DNA from: Vanrija pseudolonga
Taxonomy: Eukaryota; Basidiomycota; Tremellomycetes; Trichosporonales; Trichosporonaceae
Length of the DNA stretch: 64,000 nucleotides
NCBI RefSeq assembly: GCF_020906515.1
Contig: NC_085852.1
Location: 3,100,001-3,164,000, forward strand
Direction of reading: 5' to 3'
Below the pieces are notes generated by a model. The model had not been told where the DNA came from and did not search any database. It saw only the letters and a program-made list of their open reading frames with translations. Numbering within the stretch: the stretch's first letter is position 1; every line of letters begins with the position of its first letter. This document shows positions 42,675 through 52,172 of the stretch, piece after piece. The position numbers and the translations under genes were made by a program.

Positions 42675-43685
42675 ATGACAGTTCCCAAAGACGAGGTGTC
42701 GCGCCTGGCGCTGACTTCGATTCTCGGGAGTCTCCCCAAGGCGGAGCTCGACTCGATTCTGTCCTCCCCGCCCTTCCTGCCGCAGTCCCACCTGCTGAAC
42801 GCGCGCGACATCGGCCTCGTCCCGGACTCGGCCGTGCGCCCAGGGCTCGTCTACCGCTCAGCGCAGGTCAGCACCGAAGCGCCAGCCGTCGCCTGGATCA
42901 AGGAGCACGTCGCGGCCATTGTCGACCTGCGCGCCGAGCGCGAGCGCAAGAATAACCCCGACCCCGAGGTGCCTGGCGTGCGCGCAATCTGGGAGCCGAC
43001 CGAGACGATCCGGCACGGCCTCAACCCGTCCGACTTTGTCGAGGGCGACGGCAGCTCGGCGTGGGGCGGGCGATACGTCGACATGCTGTCCGAGTTCCGG
43101 CCCACGCTGCGCGTCGTGCTCGAGCATGTGCGGGATAAGCCTGGCCAGGGGATCCTCGTGCACTGTACTGGTGAGTTCGAGCGAGGCGGGATATCATCTG
43201 CGGCTAGCGCCGAAGCACGTTGGTGCTCGCGTTCCGTGTTGTGTTCTTGGCGACGACGCTCGCTGACCCGCGCGCCCGCAGCCGGCCGCGACCGTACCGG
43301 CGTCACCATCGGCCTGCTGCACCATCTTGCGGGCACGCCGCCGGCAGCAATCCTGTACGACTACATGCTCACGCGGCTCGGCATCGAGCCCGGGCGCGGG
43401 GTGATGAACGGCGCGCTCAAGGCTGCCGCGGGCATCGAGAACGGCAAGGGCGAAGAGCTCGACTATGTTGAGGCGCTCGCCGAGGCGGCCAAGAAGCCCG
43501 GGTTCTTGAACATGGCCGAGCTGCGCCCTACCTTCTGGACCTTCCTCGAGAACGGCGTCGTCGAGCGGTTCGGCTCCTGGGAGCGGTACGTCCGCCTGCC
43601 GTACCCTGACGGCGGGCTGGGCTTCTCGGACGCCGACGTGGAGGCGATCAAGCGGAACCTGCGCAGGCCGCAGTCTGTGCTGTAG
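42675..43685 (+). CDS. Tyrosine-phosphatase-like protein (Y_phosphatase3 type)
   Basis: Two exons (42675-43170, 43282-43685) encode 299 residues. The 111-nt intron sits inside the active-site loop: HCT(A) before it and GRDRTG after it give HCTAGRDRTG, a CX5R phosphatase signature. Upstream are LNARDIGLVPDSAVRPGLVY and RSAQVSTEAPAVAWIKEHVA and then AIVDLRAERE, the 'NxRDlGgxxxxxvrpGxlyRSaxL...gixtviDLRsexE' layout of fungal and bacterial PtpB-like phosphatases (PF13350-type). Downstream are MLTRLGIEPGRGVMNGALKA and the family's helical C-terminus. If unspliced the frame stays open, so intron retention would insert 37 residues into the catalytic loop. Substrate unknown; such enzymes can act on phosphotyrosine or phosphoinositides. 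Confidence 0.9.
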   Translation: MTVPKDEVSRLALTSILGSLPKAELDSILSSPPFLPQSHLLNARDIGLVPDSAVRPGLVYRSAQVSTEAPAVAWIKEHVAAIVDLRAERERKNNPDPEVPGVRAIWEPTETIRHGLNPSDFVEGDGSSAWGGRYVDMLSEFRPTLRVVLEHVRDKPGQGILVHCTGEFERGGISSAASAEARWCSRSVLCSWRRRSLTRAPAAGRDRTGVTIGLLHHLAGTPPAAILYDYMLTRLGIEPGRGVMNGALKAAAGIENGKGEELDYVEALAEAAKKPGFLNMAELRPTFWTFLENGVVERFGSWERYVRLPYPDGGLGFSDADVEAIKRNLRRPQSVL

Positions 43686-43781
43686 CGCGGGGTGGTGGTG
43701 TAGAGATAGAAGGGCGGTATGGAATGATTCATCGCGGGAATACTGATGGCCAAAGATGGGTTACTGAGTCTAACAGCGTCG

Positions 43782-44852
43782 CTATAATGGCGCCGACGCG
43801 TTCCTGCGGTGCGTCTTACGCCGACTAGGCTGCCGGCCAAGCGGCGCAAAGTGCCGGCAATCCACGCCGTCGGCGCACGCACAGGCCCCGAGCGCGTGCA
43901 GGAGCCCGCTTGCGCGGGACCGGAGGTACACGCTCCCCGCCCAGCTGGCCGCGTCGCGGCACCCGCCCGCGCGCCACGGGCCAAGATCGAGCTCGAGCAC
44001 GTCGAGCACGGCGCCGCGGGAGAGGGCGCACAGCGCCGCCTGCCGCTGTTGGGCTGGGGCAGCGTCGATCGCGGTGCGCCAGAGGGCTTCGTACACTGCC
44101 AAAAAGGCCAGTGTGCTGCTCAGCGCTGTGGCGTGGTTGCACAGGTTGACGAGGCGGCCCTGCGCGCTGGCTTCTTTCGCGAGGTGCACGACCGCGCTGA
44201 CGAGCGACCGGACGGACGCGATGGGCGCATGCGCGGCGACGCGGGCTGCCGGGGAGGCGGGCTGGCGCAGGGCGCTGACGAGCTTGGCTTGCAGCTCGGC
44301 GTACACGGTCTCGGGGTCAAGTGAGGGGTTGACAACATCTGTCGTCAGCGCAGCGATGGCCTATACTCACCCGTGTCGCGGTCGAGGCCGTACACAATGG
44401 CGATGACGCGCGCGACCTCGTCGCCGTCGGGCGCCTGCCCGCGAGCCTGGGGCAAGGGCAGCCCCGCCCTCTGCCGCCCCCTCACCCTCGCGCGCTCGAT
44501 GGTGCCGTGTTCCGCGTCGAGGTGCGCGAGGCGCGCAAAGACGTCATAGTGCGCCAAGTACTCGCTGAGCGCTGGCCTGGGCGTCGGCGCCGCGGTGGCC
44601 CATGCGTGTGCCGCGGTCACGGCCGAGACGGTGCGGAAGGAGTGGTACGAGGATGCTGTGTGGGCGTGTTTTGTTGCGAGCGCCTGTGTGTCAGCGGGGC
44701 TCGGGACGCGAGCTTACGCTGCCCGCCTGCTGTAGCTCGTCGAACTGGTTCTTGCGGTACGACGGGAAGAGCGACATGCGGGTTAGGAAGGCGACCGTCG
44801 AGAGCTTGGGTGCGGGGCCGAGCCGGCGGAACGCGGACAGGTGGTTGCCCAT
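43782..44852 (-). CDS. Orphan protein with N-terminal myristoylation-like signal
   Basis: Not recognised. Three exons (44718-44852, 44371-44683, 43782-44338; introns of 34 and 32 nt) encode 334 residues. The start MGNHLSAFRRLGPAPKLSTV offers Gly2 with Ser6, the N-myristoylation consensus, implying membrane attachment. The protein is mainly Ala/Leu/Arg-rich helix: RMSLFPSYRKNQFDELQQAG, HAHTASSYHSFRTVSAVTAA, PETVYAELQAKLVSALRQPA, and ATALSSTLAFLAVYEALWRT, the last a possible hydrophobic helix. It ends in a basic tail (RQPSRRKTHRRNASAPL). No catalytic motif is visible. It converges on the phosphatase gene with about 96 bases between them. Confidence 0.72.
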
Positions 44853-46373
44853 TGCGTGTGGTGGGCTTGAGGTCAATGTCGATGAGAGAGAGAGAGGGCG
44901 GTGGTGATGATGCTGGGCTGGAGAATGGCGCTTCATCGCTCTTGTATCTCTCTGATTGTGATGGAGCAGTGCAGCGACGTTGACAAGGCCGCGAAGGCTA
45001 CAATGGCTTGACGCGTCTCGTCTCATTGTTATCGTTTCCATCACAGTGTGAGTACGCACTGTCGCATGCTCGCATGCAGCAAACAAAAGAATGGTTTGCA
45101 CCGGCTCTACTCGCATTCGAACACCCTTGCAATCATCCATGTTGCCTCTTGTCGTCTCGATCGTGCAGAACCAAGGTTATGTTCCAACTGCACTGTAGTA
45201 TGCCAGTGTAGTGGGCCGCCGTCAGGCTAGCAGCTAGACGTGCCCGGGGGTCACACTCGGGCCACGGGGTGCAGTATGCATGCTGAGACGCAGACACCTA
45301 CCCCACGAACGTCGCGACATCCTCGCACCACATGTACGACCCAGCACCGCCACAGCGGTGGTGTGGCCTCTGTCCATCGCAGCCATAATCACACACCGCT
45401 GCGTACGAATACCCCGAGTACTCAATGCACATTATGTACACAATACCGCCCCTTACTGAGCGAAGGCCACGCTGCGTACTCGCTCACACCAACGCCACGC
45501 CACGCCACCCCATCCCTCAACCCCCGTCGCGTCGGTCCAGCACCGCCCGCCAACTTGGCGGGTGGGGATAGTCAGTGGTCTTGAACCACTGGTCTGAGGT
45601 TCGAGGGGCACAGAATCCGGTCCTGAGGCGTCAGGCGACGGGTTCGGGGGGTAGGGTTGGTCTCCTTTCGTATGTCTGTGTGTGTGTGGACTGTGCGGCA
45701 AGGCGAGATGGGGAGCATCAGTGAGTTGACATTGCTCGCGCATCGTCCAGTTTTTGTCCGTTTGCCTCGTGCCGTCGGCGGTACGTCAGTAAGCTGGTCC
45801 CGACCACCGTCCGAGGTCACCGTAGTGCATATGTACACACACTCGCCAGCTCGCCAGTGTCCCGAGCCGACGGAGCAAGACCTCGACGCGGCTACTCGAG
45901 CTCTTGGCCCGGCACGCTCCCATCGGCAGTCAGCGCAGTCAGCAGCACGCGAGCGAGCACGCGGCCAGTCGTCAGTTCGTCGCCATCGCCCCATCGCCGG
46001 AGGTAGGCGGTGAAGCGTGGCCCCAGCAGCATGGTCGATGTTGTTGTCGACGACGATGCAGCGATGTTGACCGCCAGAAACATCCTCGAGCTCCGGCTCA
46101 CCGGCGGTAGGCGGCGATAACGCCGGCGCTATGGCCCGTTATCGGCGGTGACTCCCCCGACTGGGCGGTTTAAATAGAAGAATGAGTCGCGATGATGTGC
46201 TGCTGCTCTTTCTTGTCGACGGCTCGGCTGGTTCCGAGCATGCACCAACATGGTGTCATGCGGCTAGCTAGTGCGCGACAGCGCAGCGCTGCTCGAGCGC
46301 CGCGCGTATAAAGATGGGAGGTGCGACATGACGACTGCACACAGATCCAGCATCACAAACTCACTCACTCACC
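44853..46373. other. Intergenic region, 1.5 kb
   Basis: No convincing gene on either strand. It holds a perfect hairpin (cagtggt-cttga-accactg, 45573-45591), a GT run near 45675, and an inverted pair of GATAAC motifs (46116-46121 and reverse at 46138-46143) about 235-260 bases before the TauD-like gene. Confidence 0.5.
46116..46143. promoter_or_regulatory. Inverted pair of GATAAC motifs upstream of the TauD-like gene
   Basis: CGATAAC and GTTATCG form perfect 7-base arms around a 16-base spacer. GATA-factor sites (HGATAR-like) control nitrogen and iron genes in fungi. Whether they work here is not shown by the sequence. Confidence 0.35.
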
Positions 46374-47715
46374 ATGGCCCCCATCGCCCTCACCCAAACG
46401 ACGCGCGAAATCACCGAGGCCGACCTCGCGGCGTCGCGCGCGCAGATCGAGGCTGCCAACGTCGGCCAGAAGGGCTTCACGGGCTTCGGCGTGCCCCCCG
46501 ACGCCGCGCTGCGTCGCTACCTGAAAGCAGGCATCGACCTGTCGTCCGGATACCCGGCGTACCCCCGCCGCCCGGACGTCGCCGGCGCGAGCGTCGGCGA
46601 GGCGCACCTCCGTGGCGGGAAGCCGTATGTCGACCCTGGCACGCGCGCGGATAAGGACAAGAAGGCGCTCTTTGGCGCTGCGAGCGCGGTGCGCAACCTC
46701 ACCAAGCATATCGGGGTGGGTGGGGGGAGTGGTGGGGGAGCTGACGCCGCCAGACGGAGATTGTCGGCCTCCAGCTCGCCGACCTGACCGACACGCAGCG
46801 CGACGAGCTCGCCCTCCTCGTCGCGGAGCGCGGCGTCGTCTTCTTCCGCGACCAAGACCTCAGCCCGCACGACCAGCTCGCGCTGGGCAAGTACCTCGGC
46901 GACGGCGCCGTGCACCGCGACGACTCGATCGCCAACGTGCCCGGGTTCGAGGACAGCTTGACGGTCGTGTGGGAGACGGCGCGGCTGTACAAGCGGAGCT
47001 TTCGTAACCCGTGGCCCGAGTACGATGTTGGCCGCGGACACGGGTGGCACGTCGACGAGATCTACCAGCCTGTCACGCTGGGGTACACGCACCTGTACCA
47101 GGACACGGTGCCGGACGACTCGGGCGACACGCTCTGGGCGAGCGGGTATGCGGCGTATGACCTGCTGAGTCCTGGGCTCAAGAAGATTGTCGACGGACTG
47201 ACGTGAGTGCGCGGGAGTGGGCTTTTAGACTACCACTGACACCCACGCCCAGCGGCATCTACAAGTCGCAGATCACGTACAAGCCCGCCGACAGCGCGTC
47301 CGGCGCTGAAGTCCCGGTGCTCCACCGCGCGCCGCTGGTGCGCACCCACCCCGCGACGGGGTGGAAGACGCTCTTCACCGCGTCGCGCGGGCTGATCGGC
47401 CTCGAGGGCTTCGACAAGGCCGAGTCGGACGTGCTCATCAAGTATCTCAACGACGTGGCCGAGAACAGCATCGAGACGCAGGTGCGCTTCCACTGGACGC
47501 CGGGCACCAGCGCGATCTGGGACAACCGCGTCGTGATCCACACGATCGCGCGCGACTTTGACGGCGAGCGCCACGGCACGCGCGTGTCGTCGCTTTCTGA
47601 CAAGCCCGTGTTCGACCCGGCGAGCAAGAGCCGCGGCGAGGCGCTCGGCATCGCGGGGTGGACTACGCCCGCTTGGGACGTCGAGCAGTTCTTCAAGTCC
47701 GGGTACTCTGCGTAA
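46374..47715 (+). CDS. TauD/TfdA-family alpha-ketoglutarate-dependent dioxygenase
   Basis: Three exons (46374-46715, 46754-47202, 47253-47715) encode 417 residues. Members hydroxylate taurine and other sulfonates, or related acids, using Fe(II) and 2-oxoglutarate (yeast Jlp1). The iron ligands are visible: H and D in GWHVDEIYQP and the distal H in DNRVVIHTIARDF, with the 2-oxoglutarate Arg in GTRVSSL. Before them is the usual TEIVGLQLADLTDTQRDELA and VVFFRDQDLSPHDQLALG. Length and N-terminal extension (YPAYPRRPDVA) match fungal members. It probably serves release of sulfur or carbon from sulfonates, but the exact substrate cannot be read. It is cytosolic (no targeting signal seen). Confidence 0.94.
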
Positions 47716-48032
47716 TGGCATGCATGTCATCGCTGGTAGAATGCCGTAGTATGCATCCATGTCATCGTCGATCGTTGATAAGGCCTGCATGATGCATCAC
47801 AGGTGTAAGGTGTTGGTGCCAAGAACACTGCCTCTGACGTCAATGCGATGCACCCCTCACAGCTCGGGGCGATGCGGCCAGGCGGCGGCGAGCGGCGACG
47901 CGCGGAGCACAGCCAGGAGACAACAACGCGACAGCCGGCCTTAGACCTTTAGTACTTTCTCATTGCATACTCTCTCTCTAACATCCACTACACACATACA
48001 CACGCATCCACGCCACAGGATACACACGCACC
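47716..48032. other. Intergenic, 317 bases
   Basis: Between the TauD-like gene and the VWA gene, both rightward. A CACACA-rich leader just before the VWA start is the only visible feature. Confidence 0.5.
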
Positions 48033-49613
48033 ATGGGCATCGCAGCGGCAATGTGTAAGCACGCACAGGAATCACCGCTGACATGGCAGTGCTCGCGGGC
48101 ATCGCGTACGTCGTGATCAAGAAGGCGACGAAGAACAGCAACAAGCCGCAACAGATTGCGTACGGCGCGCCAGCACCGGGCGGGTGGGGCGGCGTTGGCG
48201 GCGGTTACGGAGGGTATGCGGGCCGTGATGCGCAAACACAACAGTACGGAGGGCAGCAGCAACAATACGGCCAGCAGCAGCAGTACGGACAACAACAACA
48301 GTACGGCCAGCAACAAGGTTGGGGCGGCCCTCCTTCCGGCCCTCCGGGTGGCGGATACGGCGGCCCGCCCGGCTACGACCAGTACGGCCAGCAGCAGCAG
48401 CAGTATGGCCAGCAACAGGGCTACGGCGGACAGCAGGGTTACGGCGGCCAGCAACAGTACGGGCAGTACGGCGCGCGCGACCACCCGAACCAGCGCGCGG
48501 GTGTCGGCACGGCCCTGGGCGGCGCGGCGCTCGGCGTCGGGGCGGCATACGGCATCTCGCAGCTCATGTCTGGCCCCACGCCGCAGGGCGGGCCGGACTT
48601 TGGCCGCGTGATGCAGGTGCTCATGCAGTGTGTGCAGGAGGTGGGTCGGGCTGTGTTTTGTTGACAGACGACTGAAGCTCACACACACCCCAGCAACGCA
48701 TCGGCGCGTTCTACCGCGACCAGCGCTCGGTCGAAGCCGTCGCCAACCGCATCGTGCAGACCGGCGCGGCGCAGCGCATCGCGCAGGGCTGGCAGATCCC
48801 CCCGCCGATCGCCATCGACCTCATCAAGATGGCGCTGTTTGACACTGTTATCCTTGTCGACGACTCGGGGAGCATGCGGTTTGAGCAGAAGGGGTCGCGT
48901 ATTGAGGACCTGATCCAGTGAGTGGGCGGTGTGGGGCGGGGCGTGGCTAGGGGAGTGGGAGGGAGGTGTGTGAGGCAGACCTAACGCCCGCAGGATCCTG
49001 GCCAAGGTCGCTGGCGCGGCAAGCTTGTTCGATGACGACGGATTGTGAGTGTCACCCCCTCCCGCAGAGCGCCGCTGAACGCCCCAGCCAAATCCGCTTC
49101 CTCAACTCGACCATGGCGCCCAACAACATCACGACGGAAGAAGCGGCCGTCAACCTGATCCAGCAGGTCAAGTTTGACGGGCGCACGCCGCTCGGCACGG
49201 CGCTCGACCAGAAGATCCTGCAGCCCCTCCTCATGGCGCCGGCAAGGGCAGGCCAGCTGCGCAAGCCGCTGCACATCATCATCATCACGGACGGCGAGCC
49301 GAACGGCGAGCCGCGCGAGACGCTGCGCAACGTGATTGTGCGCACGAACCGCGAGCTGCGCAACTCGCCTTACGGCCCAGATGCGGTCAGCTACCAGCTC
49401 GCGCAGGTAGGCAACGACACGTCGGCGCAAAAGTTCCTCTCGTCCCTCGATGACGACCGCGAGATTGGCGGCCTCGTCGACCAGACCATGGACTACGACT
49501 TTGAGCGCGACGAGATGCGCCGCAAGACCGGGCAGGACCTCACGCCGCAGCTCTGGCTGATGAAGCTGCTTCTTGGCGCCATTGACGACAGCTACGACTC
49601 GAAGGACGAGTAG
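48033..49613 (+). CDS. von Willebrand factor A domain protein with Q/G/Y-rich prion-like region
   Basis: Five exons (48033-48054, 48090-48640, 48694-48917, 48994-49044, 49088-49613) encode 457 residues. A short hydrophobic start (MGIAAAMLLAGIAYVVIKKA) is a likely membrane anchor or signal anchor. Residues about 40-150 are low complexity, built from repeated QQQYGQQ and GYGGQQ units. A Gly/Ala helix (RAGVGTALGGAALGVGAAYG) follows. The VWA domain has an apparently complete metal site: DTVILVDDSGSMRFE, the Thr in GRTPLGTALD, and the Asp in IIIITDGEPNG. Fungal VWA proteins of this plan are mostly uncharacterised. The Q/Y-rich tract suggests phase separation or self-association, which is inference. 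Splice phases all agree. Confidence 0.88.
48235..48465 (+). repeat. Coding tandem repeat (QQYG units)
   Basis: Imperfect CAGCAGCAACAGTACGGC-like units, encoding QQQYG repeats within the VWA gene. Such tracts change length easily between strains. Confidence 0.8.
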
Positions 49614-50278
49614 GGGGCGTGAGCAGAGAGCTTATAGTGCCACTCTGATGTCCATACACGAAGAAGCAGAGTGCTGTATATGCATGTACGATGAGAAGTT
49701 GCGAAGTTTACAGCTCCACCTCGTGTCGATCTGTACGTGCCGCGTCGTCGGACGTGTCCGTCGAGTGGCGCTGGGCGGCTAACACTGCTTACAGGGGCCG
49801 CGACACTGGTTTCATTCACCGCGGGCGGCTGGTCTCTCTTGTGCCGCGCCGCCGCGTCGCGTCGCAACGGCTGTCAACGCCACGGCATGTCCCTCTGCAC
49901 GTGTGGAGCCGCGAGCCGCAGAACACGGCAAGTGGGCAAGACGAGGGGAGGAGGCAGGAGGCACCCGCCGCCGAGTCCAGGCTCTGTGCGTGATGGTGCT
50001 GTGCTTGATCCGATAAGTGTAACCTGGTGCGACGAGGCGACCAGGCAACAATGCGACACCGGTACGCCGGAACCGCCTCGCATTCCCACCAGTCGCGGCA
50101 GTCGCGGCGCGCTGGCGGGCTAGGACGACCTGATGCCCGCAGTGGCCGTCGAGCAGGAGGGAGGGTCGTGCATAGCTTGCTTGGTCGCTCCTCGGTCCCA
50201 CATATAACTTGAGCGCAGCAGGTGAAGACCAGGCCCCTCAAAGCCCCCTAACCGCGCGCCGCGCACCAAAACGACAAC
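49614..50278. other. Intergenic region, 665 bases
   Basis: Between two rightward genes. No gene, repeat or RNA recognised. Confidence 0.5.
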
Positions 50279-51986
50279 ATGTCGACGACGCCTACCCCGC
50301 GCGTCCAGCTGTCAGTCGACACGGCAGTGAACCGCGACCCGTCAAACTCGCCGGTGTCGCCCTTCCCGGCGCCTCTATCGCGGCACGACACCTCGCACGA
50401 CACGTCGCACGCGCACTTTGTCAAAGATGCCGGGTGGGACATCCTCAAGCACCGTCCCCACAAGACACTGTTCCACTGGGCACGCGCGCTCGGCGCGACC
50501 GCTCTGGCGCGTATCTGGCCCATTTTGCTCTTCACCGGCGGCTGGAGCACCATGGTCGTGCTGGTCAACCTCAAGACGAGCGTGCCATTCCACTTCCCCA
50601 ACACGATGATCACGGTGCTCGGTGTGTTGCTCGGTTTGACGCTCAGCTACCGGTGGGTGCGGGCTGGCTCTGGGCAAGGAGGGAAGTTGCTCACGCTGAC
50701 GCCGCAGCACGTCGTCGGCGTACGAAAAGTACTCCGAAGGCCGTCGCCAGTGGGCCAACATCACGCACGCCTCGAGAACGTGGGCCCGCACTGTGTGGTT
50801 CCATTGTGAGTGGTGAAAACAAAAGGCGACGGCGTACCTGACAGCACAAGGCCCCGACTCGTGCGTGCCCGTCCCGCCCGAAGACCCAGACGAGCGCGCA
50901 AAGGACGAGGCCAAGGCCGTGCTGGAGAAGAAGACCTCGGTGCGCATGGCCCTCGGGTTCGCCGTCGCCATGAAGCACTACCTGCGCGGCGAGGAGGGTG
51001 TGTGAGTGACGCCGAGGACCGTGCTTGCTTCCTTCGCAGCTCGCTCACACCCGAACCAACTCAGGCACTATTCCGACCTGTACCCCCTCGTGTCGTTCAT
51101 CCCCTCGCTCGGCCTGCCGTCAGGCATGGCGGGCGCCGACGCGACGCTGGGCCAGCTGCCCTCGCTCAGCGCGCACGACCACGGGCAGCACCACCACGTC
51201 GAGCTGCAGCGCGCGGAGAACGTGCCGCGGTTCCGTTTCTCGGACACGTGGATCGCGCGCTGGGTGCGGAGGGTGTTCCGCCCGCGCAAGGAAGCCGCGC
51301 GGCGCGCGCAGAAGCGCCAGTCGAGCGCCGACGAGCTGGATGATGCCGAGCTCGGCGAGCTGGGCGCGCAGGTCGGGCGCCAGAACATCCCCCTCGAAGT
51401 CACAGTCTACATGAGCATGTACCTCGCTGCCCTGCAGCGGCGCAAGACGCTCGACGTGCCCACGACCAACATGCTCTTCGGGGCGATCAACCAGCTGACC
51501 GACGCGCTCGCCAACCTCGAGCGCATCCTGACCACGCCCATCCCGTGGAGCTTCAACGCGCACATCTGGGAGGTGTCGTGGATCTACTGCCTCGCGCTCC
51601 CGTTCCAGCTGTACGCGAGCAACTTCAAGTGGATCACGGTCCCCGCGACTGTGGTCACGACGTACATCGTCATGGGGTATGCTTCGATCGCGGAGGAGAT
51701 TGAGAATCCGTTTGGGTACGACAAGAACGACCTCAACCTCGGCTACTTCTGCCGCGAGATCATCGCCAAGGAGCTCGACGCCATCACGAGCACGCCGTTC
51801 CGCGACCCCTCAGACTGGATGTTCAGCACGCTCAACCGGCCACTTGGTGTCTGGCAGCCAAACGCCGTCAAGTTGGCGGATACTAGCATTAGCGAGCTGC
51901 GGGGCAGGCTGGCGAGGGGCTCGGTTAGCTGGGTGCCGCCGAGTCGCAAGGAGTCCCTCGTGTCCGAGCCCGCAAGCATCGCGTAG
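50279..51986 (+). CDS. Bestrophin/UPF0187-family anion channel-like membrane protein
   Basis: Four exons (50279-50652, 50708-50805, 50845-51001, 51065-51986) encode 516 residues. A hydrophobic start after a Ser/Thr/Pro-rich leader (ARIWPILLFTGGWSTMVVLV, then MITVLGVLLGLTLSYR) and the motif SSAYEKYSEGRRQWANI match the bestrophin-like family, where 'SYxRxxEGRxxWgxi' is the hallmark. Later segments include TTPIPWSFNAHIWEVSWIYC, VPATVVTTYIVMGYASIAEE and the acidic IENPFGYDKNDLNLGYFCRE, equivalent to the calcium-clasp/'ENPFGxDxNDLxlD' block. A charged loop of about 130 residues (RKEAARRAQKRQSSADELDD) separates the two membrane halves. It likely conducts anions across the plasma or an internal membrane; location is not shown. 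Confidence 0.92.
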
Positions 51987-52172
51987 GTGGTGGTGGTTGC
52001 CGACGAACGTGGTATAGGCCGTTGTTTATAGAGTTAGAACGCATGTATGCTTGCCGCTCGCGCCGCAACACAATGAATGGCTTCATTAGAATATCACTCT
52101 ATTGCCTGTCGGTCTCTATCTCCAATGTCCCAAGTTATAATAAATAGGTCCAAAACGTGTCACTCTGCAACC

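Noticed and set aside
45555-45625. tRNA-like arm near 45573-45605
   Set aside because: The loop would carry C rather than T before the anticodon, and neither T-stem nor acceptor stem pairs. Kept only as a hairpin.
45657-46013. 118-codon plus-strand frame in the 44.9-46.4 kb gap
   Set aside because: No protein-like hydrophobic pattern or motif; probably chance in GC-rich DNA.
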